Shown in pieces: positions 11,690-24,211 of a DNA stretch of 64,000 nucleotides. The DNA comes from Diorhabda sublineata. Its lineage: Eukaryota > Arthropoda > Insecta > Coleoptera > Chrysomelidae. The stretch is from the NCBI RefSeq assembly GCF_026230105.1, contig NC_079478.1:3673653-3737652 (forward strand), given 5' to 3'. How positions within the stretch are numbered: position 1 is the stretch's first letter; each line of letters begins with the position of its first letter. A program made the position numbers and the translations under genes. The notes under the pieces are model-generated. The model worked only from the letters and a program-made list of their open reading frames with translations. It was not told the DNA's origin and did no database searches.

Positions 11690-12345
11690 AGTGTCTAGGC
11701 CTGAAGATTTCTCTCCATCTGAATCTTTACTACTAAAAATGATGTATGTATATAGTGGGGTATCATATACACTACAGTCCAAAGGATCTAATGTGACCTC
11801 CATTCTTAATGTGATACTGGAGAACCCAGTGTTTATCTGTTTATCCTACTCCTTTTAGAAAATCCAGATTGTGGAATGGTTGTAGCTGCCGTTGATCTTT
11901 TGTCTTCGATTTCATACTCTTCTAGATGTAGTTTCACACGTCAAGAAAATGTCAATAGGGGTTTCGTCTTCTGAGCAACAAAATCTGCACGCCGCAGTAT
12001 ATGTTAAGACTAGCGTCTTAAGGTGTCTACTCCTTAACTTTATTTTCTTTGCCTACACGTTTTATTTTTTTAGGCAAACCCAAACGAGTTTGGATTTCAT
12101 GATATTGGATCTTGAAGCTTTTATGGCTGCTTGGATATCTGACCATATGATGATCTCCTGTTTGCGATAGTTCCTCTGTAGATTAAACTGGACACATTTT
12201 ACTATCACATAAATTTCTGTTTAGAAAATGCTTGGTGTGTTGCCCAGGCTGGTTCCTTGTCAGTACATTCTATTCCAGTTCTGTTGGCTGCTTTAGATCC
12301 GTCCTTATACCATTTAATGGCATTTCTGTTCATTTCTTGTACGGT
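11690..12345 (-). mobile_element. Non-LTR retrotransposon fragment (RNase H domain)
   Basis: On the minus strand, YKDGSKAANRTGI (about 12275-12330) matches the first catalytic motif of retrotransposon RNase H (usually YTDGSK). SDIQAAMKASRSN...KSKLVWVC (about 12050-12150) matches the SDSQAAI.AL motif. Many stops and frame changes follow downstream. This is the 3' part of ORF2 of a Jockey/R1/I-like element. Confidence 0.6.
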
Positions 12346-13584
12346 GTTTTGATTTCACTTACTTCTACAGCTTGATATTGAGCTAAAGAGAGACCAAAGA
12401 AAAACACTCCTTAAATAAGGACTAAACCTGGGATATACCTAAGGATGATACATCGAAAAACTTTAGCTTCGAGAAAAAAATTTATTAGAAATGATGTTTC
12501 CTTTGCTGATTTGCTTATTCATCTCAACCACGTTGTGGAACTGTAATTCGCGAAAACGTCAAACTAGATTGAAGCTTCCTCCTGATCTATTGTCTTTCTT
12601 ATAGCTGAAACTCTTCATGGAAATGTCGTCACCAATTGATAGTCTTTGTAAGCTAGTCGCTTTTGTTACTATTTTGGCCCTTATTATTGAAGAAATTTAA
12701 ACGCTAAATCAGCAAGAAATCTATCTAAATGTGTTAAATAACACGCATATTGACATCATTTCATACTTTAAACCAAGCTATTATCAATGTGGCAGTTCTT
12801 TCCTTATCTTTGTCATCAACAATTAACTTGATCTTCAGCTTCTTCTTAAAAACAAATCTTCACCAATTTGTAGCACACTTGGGCTTTTATATTATTCATT
12901 TCAAAACTTAAGGATGGTACATTACCGTGGATTATAATGTGGTACTAAAATTTTTGACATTTTTATTAATTTCTCGTGGTGTGATGTGTATATCGAATAT
13001 TCACTAGAATATTTCCAGAATCTTCGTTGACTACGCAGTTACATAAACAAAGGCCAAGTTATAGAGAGAAGAAATAAGATATTTTCAGCAACTATGAACT
13101 CAAGGAGTAGATTATTTTAGTAGAAATTGAATAAAACGAAATCTTAATTGAAACTTTACTAGTTGGTTGACTGAATTTCCTACAAAGTAAATTAAAGCGA
13201 ATCGTCGATTGTTTCCATTTCGGAGATACCGAGTTAGTATATTTCAACTAATGAATTTGTTTCTCGTAGAGGTAATTTTGGAATAGGGAATCGTTTCCAA
13301 CTAGAGTATACGGTGAGGAGAATAGAGCCACGTTATTAGTCGGTTGTTGAGTATCGTTTCTAAGAAATTATACGATATGTTTGTGAAAAAATAGGAAGAA
13401 AATTGAATAAACTTGGACTATTTTGAAAGTTAATGAGATCGCTGCTGAGTTAAGTATCAATTCTGTGCGTTATAACAGTTTCAGCTATTTATGGAATACC
13501 AAACTTATATTAGTGTTCCCTTTGACGTGATTTTTTTGTTACAAAATAAGGAAATGGAGTACCTTATGATTTCCAAAACATTCA
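12346..13584. other. Intergenic DNA, nothing recognised
   Basis: AT-rich sequence without long frames or clear repeats. Confidence 0.4.
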
Positions 13585-14510
13585 GTGCTCCAAATGAAAC
13601 AAGCTTTATTGGTAGTCGATAAAATCCTCACTATACTTATCATCGCTGTATTTACAGTTCTAGGCTACGCGGATGATTTATTAGTAGTAGTATGGAGCAA
13701 GTATTAAGCTAAGACAGCTAGAAAGCCCTGTCAAACCAATGAACCAAATACATAGCATGCTGGACAAAGATACCCCATTCAGAGTGGTGATTAACGGCCT
13801 CGAATCATGGGTCAACCACAATCCTCCACAAGTTCGATATGTATCTCTCTGGTATATAGACGGTTTGAAGCTAGCACAAGGAGCTGAGATGACCATTTCT
13901 GGACCTCTAGGAACATCACTCATCATTTTTTAATCTTTCAGATAGAAGCAAATCACTATCTCAGGTGGCCAAGTGGCCTTGAAGGTCCTAAAAGCTATTG
14001 AGTGCACTAGCTAACAAAAACAAAGTAACTCCAATGTAGCTTACAAGCCATTAGGGTATACCAAGAAGCAGGCAACGACTTCATACCTTGGACCAGAGCC
14101 CTAATGTTGGTTAAGAATCAGATGGAGTTTCACTGGAGAAACACTCCAGGCCTAAGATAATCCAAAAGATTCATAACCATATCTGCTAAAAATTCTGAAG
14201 AACTTCTCGTGATGACCAGAAACGACATAAAACTGGTGATCGGTGTTCTGCCCAGTCAAATACCACCTTAAGACGATAGGCGTAGCAAATGGCGACAATT
14301 GCAGATTTTGAAGGTAAGCCATGAAAACAGCAGAACACCTACTCTACTAATGTCCTGCACATTTTGCTAAAAGGCTTAAGTACCTTGAAATATTAGAACT
14401 AGGGCAAGTGGAGCATCAAAACCCCAAAAAATAGCATCCTGTACGAGGAGTCTATGTATTTTGGAAACAGAACAATAAGATGTAGAGTTCCAATGGGACA
14501 ATGGCAATAA
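13585..14510 (+). mobile_element. Non-LTR retrotransposon fragment (RT YADD box and RNase H)
   Basis: GYADDLLVVVW at 13663-13695 is the reverse transcriptase catalytic box, preceded by VVDKILT-type residues. About 60 bases on, in another frame, TPFRVVINGLESWVNHNPPQ and VSLWYIDGLKLA (13770-13870) form the RNase H entry (normally YTDGSK). Further RNase H-like text with a DIKL.IGVL segment continues to about 14300. The closeness of YADD to RNase H implies an internal deletion, because these are normally several hundred residues apart. Confidence 0.7.
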
Positions 14511-16159
14511 AATATCAATTGATACATTGAATACTTTGCAGTTGATTTTCTACGTCCAATAATTCAGTTCTTAGGCTGAAACTATATAATCTAGTTTCCC
14601 TATGTAAGAAGATTGATAGATTGAATCAAAAGTTAAGAAAGAAGACCAGAATTCAGAAACACAAAGGGACTATGGAACATGTTTCTGTTTCTGGTTTATA
14701 TTATACAGACGTTGGTTATAATCGTAGTTAAAATTCTCCTTCTTTGACTTTTACCTCTCCTTGAAGAATAAGTCGCATCAGTAGATATTTATGATGATTT
14801 TTCATGGATTAACTCATTACTAATAATTATTATATACATAAAGGTACAACGCACAGTGGTATTTACTCAAATTATCACAATACAAAGATTTAAAGGAATC
14901 AATAGACTTAGTTTAGAGTTGATCCTTTCGTTTTATTTATCTGATGACACTTGGTGAAAGTTACAATGAGAAGGATGTACTTATACCAAAGACTGGTTGC
15001 AGTTGGGAATTTGAAAAACGTGTTTGTTTAACGATCTAATCTCCTTTAAAAAGAAAAAGTAATTTGAGTGTCGAATTATCTTTAATACAATAGTTAATAC
15101 CAAAGGGTATATCTTTCGAAAGATCTCAAATATATTTGACTTAAAGTGGGAATTAATCAAGGTATGTTTAAATATCTCGAAAACGGGTAGTTATAACTAT
15201 GAACTATTATCAATACTACATTTTGGGAAACGTAAAATGCAGTTATTACAATTTTGTAGATACAGGGCGCCTCTAAAATATGTGGTAAACACTAAGCATA
15301 AAATTCATAAATTGAACTATTATTATAATTCGTGTTTAGTTACAGTAGTAATAATTCAAAGACATTGATTATTGTTCGAAACGATTTTATAACTGATTTC
15401 GAAAGCTTTTTTCCTGGAAACACACCGACGTCGTAAGCGGTATTCAAGCCAATCGCTTCTGAAGACGATTTTGTCCAATTTTGAATCGTATTTCTTCCAA
15501 TGATCATTTTCGGAATAATGTTGATTCTAATATTTAGGACCCCCTTTGGGTATTTTTTGAATAATCTGATAGGAGAAACGTTGCTGCTTTCAATACACAA
15601 TTCTTGAAACACCTTGGCAAGTTTTGCTGAATAAAAGGTTATAATCAACTCGATTTGTTACAGAACCATCGTTGTTTGATTCGTTACGAAAAAGTCAGCA
15701 GCTTCCTCACCTCTCCAAGGCAATGTGATAGAAATTCCGTTGCAGTTCTTCAGGGGTATTTTCATTCCATAAATTTTTGATTTTTCGTAATTTCTACGGA
15801 ACTTAATGCTATAGAAGCTTGTTTCTTTTTACAGGGATCTGATTGCAGTTTTCGTCGTTTGTTGAAATTCAACACTTTCGAATGGGTCAATAATAATTTC
15901 CATTCCTTTATAATATTTTTCTTGTAATAGCTTACTTGTTAGGCTCCACATGGCTACCGATTTAAATAAACTCTGTATCGTCGTTTTTCTCATGTTTATA
16001 GCCCTATCCTTTAAAATCAAATCAAATTCTTCCGACGTCAGATTTCCAATTAATTGAAACTTCCTATCAGTGCATAATTCCAGAAATGCTTTCCATGTAA
16101 TTCTTCTACTGTCAAGGGTATTTTTTGATATGTTTGAACTATAATTTCATTAATATTCT
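14511..16159. other. Intergenic DNA with unrecognised minus-strand frames
   Basis: Minus frames 15340-15648 (102 codons) and 15829-16020 may belong to one decayed coding region continuing from 16050-16310, but I cannot assign a family. The remainder is AT-rich. Confidence 0.3.
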
Positions 16160-16480
16160 CGTCAGTATTCATTGGTTGATTGTGGATTGGATTGTGTTTG
16201 TAGGCTTTTGGAGTTGCCTTGAAGCCTAACAAATTGAAGTTTTCGGATTGTGCTGGAATGCCGTATTCGCTCCACATTTTCTGGACTTGTGCCGGGTCGT
16301 CCGGCTCCACTTTTATGCAATACTGATCCTGTGCTCAAGAACATGGTGTGGATGGAGGGTCTGGATGGTAAATCTCTTTGGAATTTTGTCCTGAAGTTCC
16401 GTTGAACCTGTGTATCTGATTTCGTCTCTATGAACCATGACACGCATTGAGCTTTCTGTTGAGGTGTCCACATCTTCACT
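16160..16480 (-). mobile_element. Mariner-type transposase N-terminus (HTH, DUF4817-like)
   Basis: The minus frame from 16479 reads MWTPQQKAQCVSWFIETKSD, then VQRNFRTKFQRD, PSRPSI, and SGAGRPGTSPENVERIR. This is the N-terminal helix-turn-helix of the same WFQQD mariner family as at 9.7-10.4 kb. The DDE part is absent downstream. The overlapping frame 16050-16310 runs on without a recognisable domain. Confidence 0.75.
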
Positions 16481-17889
16481 TATAACTGTTCAGCTTATTG
16501 AACAAGAAACTTTATTAGTTGCAGTAATACATGCAAAAGACAGAATATAAATGTCTTATTTATGTTCGAAGTTATGAATTTTTGAAGTTATAAAGATAAT
16601 TTTGGAACACCTGTATATATAAAGAAATAATAAGGAGTTTTGATAAAATTATATGATGAAAGTAAATTTTATATTGAGTGTGTAAAATATAAGATATCAT
16701 CTTATAAACTCTCCACACTATAGTGGAATGGTGAAGTGAAAAATCCATGTATGCGTCGACCACCAGGCAATGTATGTGCAAAACGAACTATGAGGCCGAT
16801 GTATAATTGAGTTTTTTTCGTATATATTGAGGTCCGGTTAAACAAATTTTCTTTGTGCGCGTGAAAACGAGTTCATTGTTGTCAGGACCAAATCTGGTCG
16901 AAATTAACTGAGAATTAAATATCGAAATGTTTTTCTGCGGAGTGTGTTCGCCTCGGGATTTAATTTCGTCCATGTTTATCTCGTAAAAACCAATAACTGG
17001 TCTCATGAGTGTCTCCTCCGCCAGACTGCGAGCGCAGAATAGGCTATGCCCTAAGGGATCTCAATACTAACACACTATTCACGCCGAATCTAATTTTTCT
17101 CTATTGTGTTAAATACCAACAAGGCTTTTGTTGATGTTTCAGTATTCGATCAAAATATTCCAATTATTTCTTTTAGTTTTATAATTATAAACAAAAAATT
17201 TTAACGCTTATGTCAAAATTCAAACCAAACATATTGACGCGGTATATCCATACACAAAATATCCATTCCAACTTAGGTTTAGTGTGAAATTAACACGCAC
17301 TTAGCAGCAATTCGACAAAAGTTTTTCAATATTTCTATAGAAATATGGTTTCTTACGTCTAGTCGATTATTTAAAGTTGACTTTTGCACTCTGGAAAACC
17401 TTGACGTGGTGCATGTATAAAATTGTTAGCAGATGTTGAAGAAATATTTGGACAGGGTTACAGAAAGATCTATGCAAACACCTGTTCAAAAACATGCCTT
17501 TTTATGTCTTTTTATAACTGTAGATGAAATTTGAGACAACCACCACGATCCTGAATCACGAAAACAAGTTAATAAAGCGAGGTAAGATCTACAAATCAAG
17601 TAATTAGATGTGAGGATCCGTTTATTGGGATGCAAAACGAATTTTGTTCACTTTTATCCTGCCAAAATAATGAAAAAAGTATTATTGTAATCTTTTGGAT
17701 AAACTGGATATGCAAATTGGAGAAAAAGATCTGGTGCACACAAAAAAATATTATTTTCCATAAATATAACACATTTCCTAGCAGCACTCAACGTGAAAAT
17801 CAATGAATTGAAATATCCATCTTACCCTCCAGACTTGGTCGTCCCGGGCTCCAAAGGATTTTGGAAGTTCAAAAAGTGTAATCGAGAAC
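16481..17889. other. Intergenic DNA, no gene recognised
   Basis: Several short minus frames (16572-16781, 16788-17006, 17596-17787) lack motifs. A GC-richer patch lies at 17000-17050. Confidence 0.4.
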
Positions 17890-18056
17890 ATATAACAAAC
17901 TAGCATTCCTATGCTTAATTGACCGCACAAAAGCGATTGACAATATCAAACTAGAAGATATTATTCACCTATTGTAGAATAGAAACATACCTTTCAATGT
18001 AATCCAGACTATCGAAAACATATATTTAGACAATAAAGTTCATGCTTGCATGGTGA
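17890..18056 (+). mobile_element. Non-LTR RT fragment, palm entry
   Basis: The + strand reads LAFLCLIDRTKAIDNIKLED, then IPFNVIQTIENIYLDNK. This matches the RT segment usually written 'FIDLTKAFD.V...' followed by 'I..IYSNN'. It stops where an opposite-strand RT tail begins (about 18045-18060). Confidence 0.65.
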
Positions 18057-18615
18057 ACAACTTAATCCTAAAGCCTTTTCCACAGCAGTTTCTCTTCTTT
18101 CCTATCCTGCGTCTTCGTTTTTATTGCCTTATTTCTTATTCCTCGATTTTCTCTTACCATCTTAATTTCTTATGTCCACCTCCTCTCTGGTCTTCTTCTC
18201 TTTTTTTTTGTAACCTCGTGCTTCATATTTCTTCAGAATTAATAATTTTTCTAATATTCTCCATCCATGGCCAACCCATCTCTATCGTTCTTCGTCGATT
18301 TTGTTTTAAATTAAAATTTTCTCTTATAGTGTTATTCATTATTTTGTTGTATCTGAATTTATTCTCTATTCTTCTTAGAAACCTCATTTTTGTACTCTGT
18401 ATTTTGTTTTTTGTTTCTGTTCATATCAATATAAATATATTTTCGTTTTAATTTGTTTTGATATTTTCTTTCTCTATATCTGAAAACTGCACTGAATATT
18501 CTTCCAGCTGCTCCAGTTCTCTCATTTATCTCTGATTACAATCTTCCTTCATGTGTGTGTCATGCTAAGGTATTTAAAGCTTTTGATCTGCTCTATATTT
18601 GATTCTTCGACTTTT
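18045..18615 (-). mobile_element. Non-LTR retrotransposon 3' tail, inserted antisense
   Basis: Minus strand, in order: IEQIKSFKYLSM (about 18575-18600), ISKQIKT, RWVGHGWR, and KKYEARGYKKKRRRPERRWT (about 18150-18230). These match the conserved C-terminal tail after the RT of many insect elements ('FKYLG', 'R.WVGHV.RM', 'RRRGRP..RW'). Stops interrupt it. The T-rich look of the + strand and its 133-codon frame (18050-18451) are shadows of this antisense coding relic. It lies between two sense-strand RT fragments. Confidence 0.7.
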
Positions 18616-18639
18616 ATTTTATGTGTCTTCTCCTTTCGG

Positions 18640-19005
18640 ATTGTTATCATCGATTTAGTTTTGTGTTCGTTGGTATGATAAACAAACAAAACCCATACCG
18701 GTCAACAGCATTTATGAACAAGGAGACTTGCTTAGCAACGGTTAAAGAATGGGTGATCTTCAAGCCCATTAGATGTAAATTAGAACTAGAAGGTCAAATG
18801 ATACAACAGAGCAGGAAGTTCAAGTATCTTGGAAACGACATAACCAGTTGATAAACGTAAAAGACGAGGATAAGAGGACAAGTGGCCAAAGCAAATAAAG
18901 TCGCGAGATGTGTTCAGAAGATACATGATCGATTGGTAAAAATAGCAAGGGACGAATCTCTAAATTTGAAGATAGAGTAGAAGTCGACCACGCAAGAGGT
19001 GGAGT
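18640..19005 (+). mobile_element. Non-LTR RT C-terminal fragment
   Basis: The + strand reads ATVKEWVIFKPIRCKLELEG and then IQQSRKFKYLGNDITS. This is the post-palm segment of an insect non-LTR RT ('M.ISKEPIRCKLE', 'FKYLG..ITS'). It probably belongs with 17890-18056 as one element that lost its middle and took in the antisense tail. Related to 45395-45830. Confidence 0.7.
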
Positions 19006-20714
19006 GACAACCTAGAGTCAAGATCAGAAAAGAAGGAACAGGCGATAGACCCATTATGGAAGAAAAAAAAGAAGGGAGTATATTGAATAATGAAATTGCT
19101 AACCAAATCATTAGATCGTGTTTTTCTTAAAATTTCTGGAACAACCATGTAGGTATGTTTGATCCCCTTAGACAAATATCAGTAAACTTGACTGTGTAAA
19201 AAAATTCATGCGATGCTTCCTTAAGTGAAACTTGAATTTTTTTTTGCCTAAATTGTTTTAGATGAACTAATGGATCTAAATGATTTATAGATTTATCTAT
19301 TGAAAATGAATTCGTCTAAATATCTCGAAGTCATACATAAATTACGAATTTTTTGTCCCTCACCTTGTCCTTGTCCTTTTAGAAATTATTGAATGAAAAC
19401 AGCGGTTCCCAAAATCAGTTTTATTTCCTTTTAAATTATTTTTTAATAAAATTAACATCAATCCAAACAATTAACAAAACAAAAAACGTTTGATCATATT
19501 AATTAAAGAAATTAACAGAACAAAACATATTGAGTCCGTAGACTTTGTATCCACTCCTTTAAATTATTTATAACTGGCATAGAAATTCTCGTTAGGGTTG
19601 TTAATGTCATTAATTGTGTCAACATCTTTTTCATCCATCCATACATCATCATCGTCATCATTCACACAAAGAAGATGCACGTCTAGCAGCTATTCTTTGA
19701 GGACAAAACAAACAAAATTGTTTCTGTTGATTAGTGGTTTAATATGATGCAAAATATAGTAAAGACGGTAAAGATTAACTAAATTTTTTTTTTTCGTTCA
19801 TTTTAAACTTGTTTCGTAACACAGCAGAACTAAGTGCGATGTTGTTTCATCCGCAAAAGTCAAAGGTCAATTGAAATTGTTGCTGAAATGTAATTTCAAG
19901 AAATTAATTATCACTGCCACCCCTTTTTCATACAATGTCACACTTCGTCGACCCCCTCCCGTCCCCTTCACGCGTGACGTGATTTATGGATGGCCCCTAA
20001 GTACTACTAAGATTAAGAATCGGTTAATCTAATTTTTTGTTATCAAAATATTTCCATCAATATAATTTTTGTTTTGGAACGAGCTAAAAATCATTAAAAT
20101 GCCAATTCTTTGGAAATTAACCTATCAAAGTAATTTAGCTGGAAGGAGTAATTAAATTTAGTGTCTACGTGCTTTTTTTCGACGTAGCCTCCTCAAATAA
20201 TCGGTAATATATATTTAATTGAACTAAATAACTATATTCTTAGTCAATTCGAGCCAAGGAAACGACTAATCTTTAATTAATTAATATGCGTTAACCGTTG
20301 TTGGTGGGGAATATTAGCTCTGGCACTGTATTCTATTTTTGGAAATAATATATCCGGTTTAAATATAAATAAATTCGGCAAGTTTCGACAATCGTAGGTT
20401 ATAGAATTGTTTTAGATTTGGTTCCCCTCCTAATTCAATACTTTTAAGAGATGGTCAATTATCTTCATTAAAAATTAACAGCCAATTAGTTGTCAGTGGT
20501 ATACGTGTTTCTGTTCATGTTTTTCCTGTTTAAAACCAATAATTATTAGGTAATTTTCTTATCGATATAATCACAATAATTTATTTATTTATTTATTTTA
20601 TTCGAGAGCTAATTATGATTAAGTTTCGAGGAAGAAGATAGATGTCAATGGATTTTTTCATATGACATCTTTAGATAACATTTTTTTAATTAATTAAATG
20701 CAAAAGGTGTCTTT
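19006..20714. other. Intergenic DNA, no gene recognised
   Basis: AT-rich. A (ATC)n-containing segment lies near 19640-19665. The stretch 20130-20300 has many TAATTAA-type homeodomain-like words, but I see no stronger evidence of function. Confidence 0.35.
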
Positions 20715-21010
20715 ATGTCTATTGAACCGCAATACTTTCTTATAATACTATGGAGTACCTGGCCCAATAAAAATCTTATTTTTTAACGGAATCTCCTTTT
20801 AGCTCCATACACTTTTCCCAGCAAAACCCTTTTTATAATAAGAATAAGACGATCGAGTCGTTATTTCAATTCTGGGAACAAAAAATAATACAAAGGGCTA
20901 AATCTGGTTAATAGGGTGCATGTGCAATTTATTAATTTTAGTAATTGCAATAACGGTTGTATGAGCTGGTGCATGGTCTTGATGAAACAACACTTTCTCT
21001 TTTTTCGCCA
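20715..21010 (-). mobile_element. Mariner-like transposase 3' fragment
   Basis: The minus strand reads KVLFHQDHAPAHTTVIAITK (about 20935-20995), then, after decayed text, KCMELKGDSV near 20790-20815. The HQD.APAHT block holds the second catalytic Asp of mariner transposases, and 'KCIELKGDYVEK' is their usual C-terminus. Only the 3' part remains. Confidence 0.75.
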
Positions 21011-21824
21011 TTCTGGTTCTTTCTGTTTTCATGCTTCATCATATTTTCTTCTGTGGCTATCTGTATCTTTCCTGGTTTTCCTTTTCTAGCATCAGTATAC
21101 ATAATTTTTCAAACAAATCCTTTTCTGTGCTTGAGATTTTGGTCCTCCAAAAGTAGCATCAGCATCACTAGTTTAGCGTTAATTGACGGTGACTGATAGG
21201 AGCTTGAATGATTCAAACCATTTTCGTCAATCATTTTGTCAGTCACTATATGTAATGTTTTACTTTACTACTTCAATTTGTAATAGAATTTTTATAGAAA
21301 AAATAGGAGGCATTAATATATTGATTTAAAAGTTTTTTCCACCAAATTAATCGTTAAGAGCCTCCATTGGTGATTCTTTGATCTAAATAATACTCATATA
21401 CACGTTTCTGAACAAACATTTTCAATCTAACAATAGTTTATGATACGAATAATATAATTTTATAGACTTCCCCGATATATTGGTATCGAAAACCTCTTTG
21501 TATAATATGTATTATTTAATATTGTTTTCAATAACATCAATTATTGAATTTTGTCCTAATTTATAACTAGCATTATTAAATTCTGTTGTTGGAATTTATT
21601 CATTTATTAATGTATAATAATAAATTATTGAGATCAATCACGCGAACATTAATATTCATCACATCAAAAAGCTCTCCCTTATCATTTATTAATACCCAAC
21701 TCACAAATAATTCGACAAACAATATGAAATTGTAATTATTTTCGATAATATAATAACGACACACCTGATTAAATTTTCCTTAATCTCTTATTAGTAATTC
21801 GAATAGAAATATATTTCATATCGT
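21011..21824. other. Intergenic DNA with a candidate regulatory block
   Basis: No coding domain; the + frame 20957-21196 has no motif. Bases 21733-21797 align with 28922-28985 just upstream of hbn (listed separately). Confidence 0.4.
21733..21797 (+). promoter_or_regulatory. AT-rich block with E-box and GATTA, distal copy
   Basis: About 65 bases align nearly without gaps to 28922-28985, roughly three quarters identical by eye. Both carry TAATTATTTT, ACACCTGATTA (E-box CACCTG fused to GATTA) and TTAATCTC.TATTA. Conserved spacing of homeodomain-type words suggests a shared regulatory module, though a decayed common repeat is an equal possibility. Confidence 0.3.
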
Positions 21825-23440
21825 TTCAAAAAACTATTCCACATCCAGTATTTTTGAGATATCGTCGAAACTTTGTAATTCTTTGAGAAGTTTGAAGGGA
21901 AAGCTCTGCGAGGTTTCCCTTGGTAACATCCAATCGAAATGTCCAATAATTTTTCATGATTCTGGTGCTTAAATCGCACGATTAACATCACTTCCACGTG
22001 AGTCGATATTGCTGTTGATTCGTTTGGTGGTAATCGTACATATAACGATCACCGATGATGGTAATATTTGGGCGTCATCCTTTAAGAAATACGAACACCC
22101 TCAGTGCAAAATCCACAACAAGCAATAACTTTTACGAATGGATTGGATAGTCTTGGATTCCATGTCTTTTGCATCGTCCTAAATATAATAATTTTGTCAA
22201 TTTCGTCGCGATATTACATCATTCAAATGCCCGCATCTATTTCTCTTGGCGACACCCATTCGAAATGTCCAATTTTTCTCGATTCTGGTGCTCAAATAAT
22301 GCTGAATCCGACTAATGGTTTACCTCGGAATGTCTACTAGAATCAGTCATTAAATCGTATGATTAACATCACCTCCACGTGGAATGCTCAAAAGCTCTTA
22401 AATCGTTTGAGCAGAACAGCCAATGTGGCATGAGCTGTCTTGTTGAAACCACATGTCTTTCTCGAAGAAAGTCGAACGTCCTCAGCTCAAGATCCACAAC
22501 AAGCAGATCCACACGAATGGATTGGATAGTGTTGGATTCTATGTCTTTTGCATCGTCCTAAATATAATAATTTTGTCAATTTCGTCGCGATATAACATCA
22601 TTCAATTGCCCGCCTCTATTTCTCTTGGCGACACCCATTCGAAATGTCCAATTTTTCTTGATTCTGGTGTTCAAATAATGCTGAATCCGACTGATGGTTT
22701 ATCCTCGAAATTTCTACAAGAATCAGTCATTAAATCGTATGATTAATATCACCTCCACGTGCTCAAAAACTCTTAAATCGTTTGTGCAGAATATCCAATG
22801 TAGCACGAGCTGCCTTGTTGAAACCACATGTCTTTCTCGAAGAAAGTCGAACGTCCTCAGCTCAAGATCCACAACAAGCAGATCCACACGAATGGATTGG
22901 ATAGTCTTGGATTCCATGTCTTTTGCGTCGTCTTACATACGATAATTTTGTTTATTCATATATTTATTCATCTAGAAAATGGGTTTCATCGCCAGGGATG
23001 AAAATTTAGATCAGTTTCCAACTTCTGTAGAGTCAATTAAGTTAACACAAGTCTTGGTGTAGTAGTAGACCTCTCGCCAGTTGAAACCATAAACATTCAT
23101 AAACGTCTTGGAGAAAGGTCATATTAATTAGATCACTTTTTACCATGTATTTTTGAGATATTGTCAATGCTTTTTAATCTATTGAAAGTTTTTTCATGAT
23201 ATTACATAATTCAAATTCCCGTCGCGGTTTCTTTGGCGACATTCATTCTAAATGTCCAATTTTTCTTGATTCTGGTGCTTAAATAATGTTGAGACCGACT
23301 AATGGTTTATTCGCGGAATTTCTACAAGAACCAGTCATCAAATCGTATGATTAACATTACCTCCACGTATTCATCTAGAAAATGGGTTTCATCGCCGGAG
23401 ATGAAAATTAAGATCAGTTTCGAAGTGCTCTAGAATCAAC
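21825..23440 (-). repeat. Tandem array of about 380-bp mariner-derived units
   Basis: A marker (ATTAACATCACyTCCACGT) recurs at 21990, 22371, 22751 and 23359 (spacings 381, 380, 608), giving three regular units plus a disturbed fourth. On the minus strand, units carry DMWFQQDSSCY followed by ATLDILHKRF and ARGGDIN. These match the second catalytic Asp region of WFQQD-family mariner transposases. A FISGDETHFLD block, the first catalytic region, appears near 22972-23000 and 23366-23395. Units are broken by stops. The 97-, 83- and 60-codon + frames inside are antisense shadows. Confidence 0.75.
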
Positions 23441-24211
23441 TTAAGTCGTCTGTGAACATTTTTATATATCATAGGGAGTGATAATATTAGAACAGATTCA
23501 TTAGAATAATCAATATTTTATCTAACTAAGGTATCAATTCATAATTAAATGCCCCATTGATTAATTGGTTAACGAATATATGGAGTGACATGAAGTGGTT
23601 AGAAATCGAAAAGCTCTGCAAGGAGTTCTTTCGTTCAAAGGTAGTGCAGTTGCAGTTTAAGAAAGGATTTGGTATAATGGTGCGGAACCACACAAACGAC
23701 AACGCTTTTTGAAAACCAGCTGAAGCTATGAATATTAGATCTAACCGTTATAAAAAATTCATAATTCAATACAAAACTATCTTATTAATACTTTATCTTT
23801 CGTATTCCTCAATTTGAGTAAGTTTCTTGGACAATTGAGAAAATTTACTAATATGAGATGTAATTTTAAATCTTTGAGTACAAATTTTACAAGGATTGTA
23901 ATTGTATTAAACTTTGTCCATTTTTCAATGACAATCTTTGAATATTTTCAAAAATTCGTAGTATTTTGATTAACTATGTTTTATTTTTCAATTACAAAAA
24001 ACTACTATGATTTAACATTTTGGAAACATTGGATAAATGGCGCTGTTTGCATTTATACTTGAGTCTAGAATACTTAGTAAGTTTTTGATTTAAAGTGGAA
24101 AGAAGATGAAATTAGAATAAATCACAATGATATAATCCTATCTAAAATATAATAGATAGTCAGAAAATGATTGTAAAGTAAATTAATAAGAACGTTTCTC
24201 GAACTAAGTGT
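23441..24211. other. Intergenic DNA, nothing recognised
   Basis: AT-rich. A short GCACCATTATACCAAATCC-type segment near 23670 is the only less AT-rich stretch. No motif. Confidence 0.35.

Noticed and set aside
18050..18451. 133-codon + frame rich in Phe, Leu and Ile, membrane-protein-like
   Set aside because: It is the complement of a lysine/arginine-rich antisense RT tail, which gives the false hydrophobic look.
22104..22945. Three + strand frames of 60-97 codons with similar sequence
   Set aside because: They repeat because the DNA is tandemly repeated. Coding similarity to mariner transposase is on the minus strand.
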